Shown here: piece after piece, positions 49,871 to 56,482 of the stretch
How positions within the stretch are numbered: the first letter of the stretch is position 1
Layout: each line of letters starts with the position of its first letter
NCBI RefSeq assembly: GCF_015100155.1
Contig: NZ_JACKZA010000006.1
Coordinates: 113,114 to 177,113, forward strand
Origin: Acidithiobacillus sp. HP-2
GTDB lineage: Bacteria; Pseudomonadota; Gammaproteobacteria; Acidithiobacillales; Acidithiobacillaceae
DNA length: 64,000 nt
Direction of reading: 5' to 3'
Program-made: the position numbers and the translations under genes
Notes under the pieces: model-generated
Told to the model about the DNA's origin: nothing
Database searches by the model: none
Seen by the model: only the letters and a program-made list of their open reading frames with translations

Positions 49871-50473
49871 TTATGCGATCTTTTCCAGCGTGATGAGGCG
49901 GAACCAGCCGCCCATGGCACCCGGTTCGTCACGTATACACTGTAATTCCGGGCGCTCTGCCAGAATCTCCTCAAAGGTCAGATCGGTATGGGTGGCCACG
50001 GCACCCGCTACCCGACCCAACGCACGTCTTATCCATGCTTTTTGGCCGGGGCGTAAAAATTTGTCGAGTAGCAAAATCCGGCCTCCGGGTTTGAGAACCC
50101 GGCTGGCTTCTGCCAACGCTTTGCCGGCATTGGGCACTACCGCCAGAATCAAATGCATCACCACAAAATCGAAGGTCGCATTGGCAAAGGGCAGTACTTC
50201 GGCGTCGGCCTGAACCAATGGGATGGTGCTTGGCAGATTTTGCGCGCGGCGCAGCATGGCGTGGGTCAGGTCAATGCCAATGGCGGTACAGTGATTTGGC
50301 AAAAAGGGAATGTCCAGCCCGGTGCCAATGCCATCAATTAAAATCTGACAGGACGCATTCTGGGGGATTTGGCGGAGGCTGCGCTGTCGTAAAGGTTCGG
50401 AAAAACCGCGTACTGCCTGATCGTAAATGGGCGCCCAGATGCCGTAGGCGCGTTGCAGGCTGCTGCGGCTCAA
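49871..50473 (-). CDS. Class I SAM-dependent methyltransferase
   Basis: A 200-residue methyltransferase of the UbiE/phosphatidylethanolamine type. It starts SRSSLQRAYGIWAPIYDQAVRGF, followed by motif I LIDGIGTGLDIPFL, then VQADAEVLPFANATFDFVVMHLILAVV and RVLKPGGRILLLDKFLRPG. Substrate unknown; membrane-lipid or quinone methylation is plausible from the pattern. The TTG start at 50473 overlaps the apaG stop (TTGA), which I prefer to the longer frame that would run into apaG. Confidence 0.8.
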   Translation of the reverse strand: MSRSSLQRAYGIWAPIYDQAVRGFSEPLRQRSLRQIPQNASCQILIDGIGTGLDIPFLPNHCTAIGIDLTHAMLRRAQNLPSTIPLVQADAEVLPFANATFDFVVMHLILAVVPNAGKALAEASRVLKPGGRILLLDKFLRPGQKAWIRRALGRVAGAVATHTDLTFEEILAERPELQCIRDEPGAMGGWFRLITLEKIA

Positions 50474-50853
50474 TGAAATACCGTAGCGACGGCCAGACGA
50501 AATGCAGGAATGGGGCTTTCGAAGATTTCCCCGTCTGCAGTGATCCATTCGTAACTGCCGTGCATGCTGCCTACAGCGGTAGACAGAACCGAGCCACTGG
50601 AATAGCGAAAGCGTTGTCCAGGCTGCAGGGTGGGCTGTTCGCCGACCACGCCGGGACCTTTGACTTCCTGGATATGACCCTCGGCGTCGGTAATAATCCA
50701 GTGGCGGTTGAGCAGCTGTGCGGTTTGCGGGCCGTGGTTTTCGATGGTGATCTGGTAGGCAAAAGCATAATGCGCCTGCTCGGGGCTGGATTGTTCGGGA
50801 ATATATCGGGTTTCTACGGTGATCCGAATGTCTGTGGGGGCGTTTTCTGCCAT
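50470..50853 (-). CDS. apaG: ApaG/CorD protein
   Basis: A 127-residue immunoglobulin-like fold protein, linked to cobalt and magnesium resistance; biochemical role unclear. It shows ETRYIPEQSSPEQAHYAFAYQITIENHG, LLNRHWIITDAEGHIQEVKGPGVVGEQP and SGSVLSTAVGSMHGSYEW, all diagnostic. Translationally coupled to the following methyltransferase. Confidence 0.95.
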   Translation of the reverse strand: MAENAPTDIRITVETRYIPEQSSPEQAHYAFAYQITIENHGPQTAQLLNRHWIITDAEGHIQEVKGPGVVGEQPTLQPGQRFRYSSGSVLSTAVGSMHGSYEWITADGEIFESPIPAFRLAVATVFH

Positions 50854-50930
50854 GATCTTACTCCGGGCGTTGAGCCGCTAGGATAATCAAGAACCAGTCT
50901 AACGAGCGGGAAGCCACCTGCCAAGCTGCT

Positions 50931-51224
50931 TCAGCGTCGTTTGTTGGGCGTTTTTGCAGCGGGCCGGAGCCGATGCAGGATGACGATGCGGCCAATACGG
51001 CCAACGATTTCGGCGTGACTGGCGCTGACCAACCGGGTAATCATGGCATCGCGCAGCGCATGTTCCACTTGGGGCAAGCGGACCTTGATGAGTTCGTGAG
51101 CATCCAGAGCGATTTCCAGTTCGGCGAGCAGGGCATCAGTGACGCCCTGAGCACCAATCATCACAACCGGTTTGAGGGTATGGGCCTGACCGCGCAGGTT
51201 TTGTCTTAGTTTGGCGTCCAGCAT
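50931..51224 (-). CDS. yhbY: RNA-binding protein YhbY (CRM domain)
   Basis: A 97-residue CRS1-YhbY-domain protein associated with pre-50S ribosomal subunits. It has LRGQAHTLKPVVMIGAQGVTDALLAELEIALDAHELIKVRL with the conserved G.GL-like loop, and the C-terminal VGRIGRIVILHR. It is divergent from rlmE, a conserved arrangement in proteobacteria. Confidence 0.93.
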   Translation of the reverse strand: MLDAKLRQNLRGQAHTLKPVVMIGAQGVTDALLAELEIALDAHELIKVRLPQVEHALRDAMITRLVSASHAEIVGRIGRIVILHRLRPAAKTPNKRR

Positions 51225-51313
51225 GGTATCCTCGTCAGACAGATGATTCGATAAATGGTGGACGGGAGTGTACGTTTGCGCGATGCGGTGGTCAAAGGTC
51301 GGAGGTTGTTGCA

Positions 51314-51973
51314 GTGGCTAGAAGTAAATCCAGTGAAAAATGGCTGAAAGAACATTTTCGGGATGTGTTCGTGCAGCGTGCCATGAAAGAAGGATATCGT
51401 TCCCGGGCAGCCTATAAATTACTGGAAATTCAGGAGAAGGATCGGCTGATTCGCCCCGGTATGCGCGTCCTTGACGTGGGTGCCGCCCCGGGTGGCTGGA
51501 CCCAGGTGGCCGCCCCGCTCATCGGCCGTAACGGGCGGCTGGTGGCTGTGGACCGCCTGGCCATGGATCCGGTCGCCGATGCCACGGTAATTTGTGGTGA
51601 CGTTTACGAAGATGCGGTGATTGCCGCCTGTCGGGAAGCCCTGCCGGAAGGGGTGGATCTGATTATGAGTGATATGGCTCCCAATATGTCCGGGATTGCC
51701 AGTGTCGATCAGGCGCGCGCCATAGACCTGGCGGAGCTGGCGCTGGATATGGCCCAACGCTGGCTACGTCCGGGCGGATCGCTGTTGATCAAGGTGTTTA
51801 TGGGGGCGGGCGCTGAAGAGCTGCGCCGTGCCCTGCGCAAGGATTTCAAAAAAATTGTGGTACGCAAACCGGAAGCTTCCCGCGCCCGTTCTACCGAACA
51901 GTACTGGCTGGCGCTGGACTTTCAGGGAGTTGCACAGGAAAGGTTGGACAACGCGCCAGCGAGTTCCCTATAA
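51314..51973 (+). CDS. rlmE: 23S rRNA 2'-O-methyltransferase RlmE (FtsJ/RrmJ)
   Basis: Methylates U2552 of 23S rRNA. The 219-residue protein begins RSKSSEKWLKEHFRDVFVQRA. It has YRSRAAYKLLEIQEKD (catalytic Lys), VLDVGAAPGGWTQVA, MSDMAPNMSG (catalytic Asp) and the late Lys in LLIKVFMG. The GTG start has GGAGG upstream. In many relatives ftsH follows; here a tRNA-Arg and a mobile element follow. Confidence 0.96.
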   Translation: MARSKSSEKWLKEHFRDVFVQRAMKEGYRSRAAYKLLEIQEKDRLIRPGMRVLDVGAAPGGWTQVAAPLIGRNGRLVAVDRLAMDPVADATVICGDVYEDAVIAACREALPEGVDLIMSDMAPNMSGIASVDQARAIDLAELALDMAQRWLRPGGSLLIKVFMGAGAEELRRALRKDFKKIVVRKPEASRARSTEQYWLALDFQGVAQERLDNAPASSL

Positions 51974-51983
51974 TCTGCAGCAC

Positions 51984-52060
51984 GCGCAGTTAGCTCAGCT
52001 GGATAGAGTGTCGGCCTCCGAAGCCGAAGGTCACTGGTTCGAATCCAGTACTGCGCACCA
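51984..52060 (+). tRNA. tRNA-Arg(CCG), likely integration site
   Basis: A 77-base cloverleaf with acceptor stem GCGCAGT/ACTGCGC, anticodon stem TCGGC/GCCGA around CTCCGAA giving anticodon CCG, the GGTTCGAATCC T-arm and an encoded CCA. Its 3' end points at an integrase module 820 bases away, the usual position of an attachment site. No second copy of the tRNA 3' end was seen in the window, so the far end may lie beyond 64000. Confidence 0.93.
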
Positions 52061-52107
52061 ATAAAATCATTGAGTTACATTAAGGCTGGCTGCGTGCCGG
52101 TTTTTTT

Positions 52108-52149
52108 GTGCCCAAGTGGTGCCCATTCTGTGCCCAAATGGTGCCCATT
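52108..52149. repeat. Tandem direct repeats next to the tRNA, possible integrase arm sites
   Basis: GTGCCCAA(G/A)TGGTGCCCATT occurs at 52108-52127 and 52130-52149 (22-base period, one mismatch). Each unit itself contains two GTGCCC half-sites, and partial copies (ACCCATTGTGCC) follow to about 52172. Position between tRNA and integrase gene fits arm-type binding sites. Confidence 0.6.
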
Positions 52150-52266
52150 TTCGTAAATTACCCATTGTGCCAAGCAAAAAGATTACTAATTTTGACCTTT
52201 AGCTTCCGTGCCGATTGCAAATAATCGCATGATTAGTAGAAAAACAATGCAAAAACGAAGAAAAAA

Positions 52267-52488
52267 TCAATAATTATGGCTTTCGGGGTCTTCAATATAC
52301 TCAAAAACATCCCCTACGCCACATTGGAAGAGCTTACAGAGCTTGTCCATGGTGTCCATATCTACCCTCACCGCAGTTTCCTTATAGAGCAGAGATACTG
52401 TACTTCGATTTAGTCCGGAGCGTTCTGCTACATCAGCGATTCGCAGTTTATGCTCGCCCATCAATCTGGAAAGATGACATTTAATCAT
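52267..52488 (-). CDS. Cro/C1-type HTH regulator
   Basis: A 73-residue DNA-binding protein with one helix-turn-helix (HKLRIADVAERSGLNRSTVSLLYKE) and the LCKLFQCGVGDVFEYIED ending, typical of short Xre-type repressors. It is divergent from the excisionase-integrase genes and probably controls them. AAAGGACGATC precedes the ATG on the minus strand. Confidence 0.85.
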   Translation of the reverse strand: MIKCHLSRLMGEHKLRIADVAERSGLNRSTVSLLYKETAVRVDMDTMDKLCKLFQCGVGDVFEYIEDPESHNY

Positions 52489-52647
52489 GATCGTCCTTTC
52501 GAAATGTTATGCAGAAAAACGGAATGCTAGCCAAGGCAACAAAAAATATTGCACCATGGTATTTTGTGTGGAATAATGTTGTTCAAGATGGCATTGTGAG
52601 ATTAAGGAAGCCATCCAGAGATCGTGAAGACTATAGAGGAAAACGCC

Positions 52648-52890
52648 ATGAAAGAAAATACTACGTACTTAACAACTCGGGAATTGTCGATTCGTATCAA
52701 GTATGACGAAAGAACTATCAGAGATAGGTTGAAGGACTCAGTGCTGATTGAGGGTGTTCATTATATTCGTCCTTTTGGGGGCAGGAAGATATTGTATATA
52801 TGGGAGGTTATTGAGAAAGATATGGCAACGAGTTCTTTTTCTTCAGGATTAACCATTCCCATGTCTAGAGGAGGGGTGTGTCATGGGTAG
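52648..52890 (+). CDS. Excisionase-like small protein
   Basis: An 80-residue protein with TYLTTRELSIRIKYDERTIRDRLKDSVLIEGVHYIRP, a winged-helix/MerR-like motif found in AlpA and excisionase proteins encoded beside integrases. AGAGGAAAA precedes ATG 52648. Its stop lies inside the integrase start, so the pair is translationally coupled; it would set the direction of recombination. Confidence 0.65.
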   Translation: MKENTTYLTTRELSIRIKYDERTIRDRLKDSVLIEGVHYIRPFGGRKILYIWEVIEKDMATSSFSSGLTIPMSRGGVCHG

Positions 52891-54112
52891 CATTCGAGTT
52901 AGGAAATCTACTAAAACACTATTTTTTGATTTTCGCTACCAGGGGCAGCGGTGTCGAGAACAGACCACGCTTCTTGATAGTCCAGCTAATCGTCGGAAAA
53001 TGCAGAAGATTTTGACAATTATTGAGCAAGAAATCGCACTTGGCACCTTTGATTACACGTCACATTTTCCAGGAAAGGCATCGGCGGGACGGGTGGTTAA
53101 TGGAAAGGAGCAAATTAGCAATGGCCAACTTACGTTGGGCCAACAGAATACCCCCACCTTCGCAGAATTCGCAGAGTTATGGTTGGGAGAAATGCGGATT
53201 CAGTGGCGGGAAACCCAGTACTATACCGTGGAAAATGCATTGCAAAAGCACCTGTTGCCTGTGTTCGGGGAGCAAAGGGTTGGCCAAATCACCAAGGGAG
53301 ATATTCTTGCGTTCCGTTCGGGCCTCGCCAAAGTCCCCGGACGGAAAGGGAAAACCCTTTCTGCTTCAAGAATCAATCATATCCTCACACCCTTGCGGAT
53401 GATCCTCAACGAAGCGGCCAACCGTTTTGAGTTTACCGCACCTTATCATGGAATCAAAAGCCTGAAGGTGCCTCGTACGGACGTGGAACCTTTTTCTCTG
53501 GAAGAAGTGGATATGATTTTGCGGAATGTGCGTGCTGATTTCCGTGATTATTATTTGATTCGCTTTTTTACGGGGTTGCGTACCAGTGAAATAGACGGCT
53601 TGCGCTGGGAAAAGGTGGATCTGGCGCGTCGGCAGATCCTGGTTCATGAAGCTTCGGTCAAAGGGCAAGTGGTCCCTACTAAAAACGATGGCTCTTTTCG
53701 GACCGTGGAAATGTCTTTGCCTGTTCATCAGGCGTTTCAGGCTTTGCACGAGATTTACCATCACAAGGATAGGGCCAAGAGGCGGGTGCCGAATGATTAT
53801 GTTTTCTGCACTCGCGAGGGAACCCCCCTGCGTCACGATAATGTGACCAAGCGGGTCTGGTACCCCTTGCTACGTTATCTGAATCTCAAAGTTCGCAGGC
53901 CTTATCAAACCCGCCATACGGCGGCCACACTCTGGCTGGCTTCTGGTGAAAGCCCAGAATGGATTGCCCGGCAAATGGGTCATAGCACCACAGAAATGCT
54001 GTTTCGTGTTTATTCGCGCTATGTCCCCAATCTTACCCGGCAGGATGGTTCAGCGATGGAGCGGCTGCTGCTGTCCCATTTGTCATTACCCTCGGAGGTG
54101 GATCATGACTGA
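52883..54112 (+). CDS. int: Phage-type tyrosine integrase
   Basis: Site-specific recombinase of 409 residues. The N-terminus (SIRVRKSTKTLFFDFRYQGQRCREQT) is a DUF3596-type arm-binding domain, then a core-binding domain (residues about 90-190) and a catalytic domain. The active site shows R233 in GLRTSEI, YQTRHT with R344, GH at 366-367 and Tyr 377. The His of the HxxR box is replaced by Tyr, as is common in this subfamily. Located near tRNA-Arg, it probably inserted this island. Confidence 0.93.
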   Translation: MGSIRVRKSTKTLFFDFRYQGQRCREQTTLLDSPANRRKMQKILTIIEQEIALGTFDYTSHFPGKASAGRVVNGKEQISNGQLTLGQQNTPTFAEFAELWLGEMRIQWRETQYYTVENALQKHLLPVFGEQRVGQITKGDILAFRSGLAKVPGRKGKTLSASRINHILTPLRMILNEAANRFEFTAPYHGIKSLKVPRTDVEPFSLEEVDMILRNVRADFRDYYLIRFFTGLRTSEIDGLRWEKVDLARRQILVHEASVKGQVVPTKNDGSFRTVEMSLPVHQAFQALHEIYHHKDRAKRRVPNDYVFCTREGTPLRHDNVTKRVWYPLLRYLNLKVRRPYQTRHTAATLWLASGESPEWIARQMGHSTTEMLFRVYSRYVPNLTRQDGSAMERLLLSHLSLPSEVDHD

Positions 54113-54401
54113 GCAACATCTTCCAACGGCACCATCGTTGCAGTCGTCTGGAGTTCTTCCGGAGGTGCGTAATGAGGTTCTGAACCGTCTGGTGGCAGCT
54201 CTGGAAGCCTCTTTTATCCTGCCTGATCCAATAACGCTTTGTCAGATACTTGATGTATCGGGAGAAACTTCCACCCAAATGATTTTACTGCAATGGGTTT
54301 GCAGGGTGCTACTGGAAATGGATGAAGCGCAGGCCGCACAACGGCTGCCAGATATCGTGGACAGGCTGGATAGGGCGCTGAACGTTGGAGACCTATGCTA
54401 A
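54105..54401 (+). CDS. Hypothetical island protein, 98 residues
   Basis: Unknown function. CGGAGG lies 7 bases before ATG 54105, which overlaps the integrase stop by 8 bases. The product has a polar N-terminus and two amphipathic helices (EVRNEVLNRLVAALEASF and STQMILLQWVCRVLLEMDEAQA). Its stop overlaps the next start. It is probably a small partner of the integrase or of the HD protein. Confidence 0.6.
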   Translation: MTEQHLPTAPSLQSSGVLPEVRNEVLNRLVAALEASFILPDPITLCQILDVSGETSTQMILLQWVCRVLLEMDEAQAAQRLPDIVDRLDRALNVGDLC

Positions 54402-55327
54402 TGGCCGCCATGACTCATTTGCCGACATATCAACACAGATTTGTGCTTTCCCGATTACAGCATCGCACCAGTCGCTTTGGGGAGGCTTTCTGCTCCTGTT
54501 GCCTCACAACTCCCGGGGGGAGACATTGGACAGCTTATTGGTGGCAGGCGTTTCCGTTCCGAAGTTTCTGGCCAGATGGGATCGAAGTTTCTGCCAGCGT
54601 ACGTCCGCGTCGGTTGGGACAAGAGTGGGTGCTGGATATCATGGACTTGCGTCTGGTTTCTTTTACTGATTCTGATCTGCACAGTAGAGCAATGTCCAGT
54701 CTACCAAACTGGTTGCTATCTGAAACACCTTACCCGGTCCATCTCCGGGAATTATGGGCGCATATCCAATTAATGACGAATGCCTCATTACGCTGTTTCA
54801 GTCAACGAATTCTGCTTGATCCTGAGATCAGCCTGTTTTGGATCAAGATTCCAGCGAGCCAGTCACATCATCATGCAGAGAAGGGTGGATTGTTACGGCA
54901 CTCTGTGGAGGCTCTACGTCTTTTGACCCGGATAGAATCCATGACATTGCTGGAATGGGAGATCGCGCGCACAGCTTTGCTATGGCACGATGTAGGGAAG
55001 GTTCTGGGTTATGATCAAGATGGCAGGCGCATTATGGAAGGTTGGACTGTTGCGCACGAGGAAGCTACGACAGAAGTGCTGGCTTCTCATCTTGCGTGGT
55101 TAAGACGGCTGAATCCTGATCTGGTTGCTGCGCTCAAAATCCATTGGTCCAGTCGTTCGACCCGCCCCCTGATGCCCGGCAGGATTCAGGTAGAGGCCTG
55201 CGACCGAATGAGTGCAGCATTAGATAGCCGCCAACAGGCGTTTACGGCGCAACCACCCCATCGACAGTTTGCTTGTCTGTCAGGTCCCGGGCCCGCTTCG
55301 CGTTTCTGGAGACCATTAGTAGGGTAA
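54395..55327 (+). CDS. HD-domain protein resembling MobH/TraI_2 relaxase N-terminus
   Basis: A 310-residue protein. The centre has SHHHAEKGGLLRHSVEA (His 158-160 and the GGLLxHS motif) and ALLWHDVGKVLGYD (H198-D199), a metal-dependent HD phosphohydrolase layout shared with the TraI_2 domain of MobH-type conjugative relaxases. It lacks the long C-terminal part of full relaxases, so it may be a stand-alone nuclease/phosphohydrolase or a truncated form. GGAG lies 5 bases before ATG 54395. Confidence 0.6.
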   Translation: MLMAAMTHLPTYQHRFVLSRLQHRTSRFGEAFCSCCLTTPGGRHWTAYWWQAFPFRSFWPDGIEVSASVRPRRLGQEWVLDIMDLRLVSFTDSDLHSRAMSSLPNWLLSETPYPVHLRELWAHIQLMTNASLRCFSQRILLDPEISLFWIKIPASQSHHHAEKGGLLRHSVEALRLLTRIESMTLLEWEIARTALLWHDVGKVLGYDQDGRRIMEGWTVAHEEATTEVLASHLAWLRRLNPDLVAALKIHWSSRSTRPLMPGRIQVEACDRMSAALDSRQQAFTAQPPHRQFACLSGPGPASRFWRPLVG

Positions 55328-55515
55328 AAGGGAGAACGATTATATCAAACAAGGACCAGCAGTTGCCCTCAGCCTTGAAATAACCGGTCCAGTTGCCCCG
55401 TAGTTGCTTCTGCCGAGTGGCTGCAACCGAGATCAGACCGGCTTATGCGTGGCCTTCACCAATATGGTGCTGACGGTCAGTGCTTGAGAAATAATCGGGA
55501 GTTCGTTTGAGCGGA

Positions 55516-55835
55516 TCAGGCCATGCCGATCACCAGCAGCAGCGCCCGATCAACTGCTTTCATCTTGCCCTCGTCCAGACGGCCAAAAGCGGTGCTAATT
55601 TTGCTCCTTGGTAAGGTCGCCAGCTTGTCCACCTTACTTGGGATAAGGCTCGTAGGCCATTGGATGGATTGGGCTCAATCGTCACGCGGAATACTGCGTC
55701 ACGCAGATCGCTGGTGATCGGACAGAGCACGACACTTTCGAGATCCGACAACAGATTAGACTGCACGATGACGGCGGGACGGGGTTTCTCATAGTCACCG
55801 TGCAGAGACAGTGTGACCAGGTCCCCCCGTTGCAT
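55516..55835 (-). pseudogene. MazF-type toxin, frameshifted
   Basis: From ATG 55835 the frame encodes MQRGDLVTLSLHGDYEKPRPAVIVQSNLL, then VVLCPITSDL and FRVTIEPNPSNGLRALSQV, the first two thirds of a PemK/MazF toxin. One base is missing near 55634-55637. The other frame continues with VDKLATLPRSKISTAFGRLDEGKMKAVDRALLLVIGMA and a stop at 55516, exactly the normal ending. The toxin is therefore inactive unless the frameshift is a sequencing error. Start overlaps the antitoxin stop (TAATG). Confidence 0.85.
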
Positions 55836-56056
55836 TATACCCATCCATCTATGAGTGCAGCAGCTTCTTCGGTAAACTGTAAAATATCCGCTTCGGTTGG
55901 ATCAGTGTTGAGTTTCAGGCACTGATGGCGAACTTGTGCAACGAACTCGGGGGAGCGGGTGTCGGGCACCCAGAACTGAACAGGGCGTAAACCTGCAGCC
56001 TTCATTCTTTCGCGATGACGGGCAGTCTTGTCGGTTGAAGTGTGAAGAGACGACAT
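55835..56056 (-). CDS. MazE-family antitoxin (DUF3018)
   Basis: A 73-residue antitoxin. The pattern RHRERMKAAGLRPVQFWVPDTRSPEFVAQVRHQCL is diagnostic of DUF3018 MazE-type antitoxins, with the acidic C-terminus ILQFTEEAAALIDGW. It is coupled to the frameshifted MazF gene and appears intact, so it now guards a broken toxin. Confidence 0.85.
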   Translation of the reverse strand: MSSLHTSTDKTARHRERMKAAGLRPVQFWVPDTRSPEFVAQVRHQCLKLNTDPTEADILQFTEEAAALIDGWV

Positions 56057-56482
56057 GATACCTCCGCTGGTTGCATGTATAGTGACATGTTACCATACGT
56101 GCAGACGCACGACAAAAGGCATTTGGGCTTTGCTTTCAGTTGCAAATGAAGCTACTGCCTTTAGCGGTGGAGAGTTCACTTTTTCTGTCATAATACGTTC
56201 GTCAGATCGCTTGCCCTGTGTATTGTCTGTGCAAACAGACGCGGACGAGTGTGCAATAATTGATCAAAGCGTCTGGAGCGCATCCTAAACTATCAAAGCA
56301 GATTGCACATATTGGTAACCCCACCATGACCAAGGCCACAGTCTTTATGGAGCGTCTGCGCCAAATGCCACACAAGGCCACCAGCTATTTTCGTTACCCT
56401 TCTGACCATTATGCCATGTCGGGTGTTTAAGGGTTGGATTGATAATAACGGGTGTGTTCTGGGGAGATAGAAAGGCAATGTA
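56057..56482. other. Intergenic region before the large recombinase operon
   Basis: A 426-base gap. The left edge holds the promoter region of the MazE gene on the minus strand (an ACATGT-containing imperfect palindrome near 56077-56096). A 34-codon frame at 56326-56430 (MTKATVFMERLRQMPHKATSYF...) ends 52 bases before the next gene but has no binding site and may be a remnant. GGGGAGATAGAAAGG just before 56483 gives the downstream binding site. No RNA or repeat seen. Confidence 0.4.

Noticed and set aside
52509..52706. 65-codon frame before the excisionase-like gene
   Set aside because: It overlaps the better-supported excisionase gene in another frame, and its composition looks random; probably leader sequence.
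56326..56430. 34-codon frame upstream of the giant recombinase operon
   Set aside because: No ribosome binding site and no recognisable family; listed only as a possible remnant in the intergenic entry.
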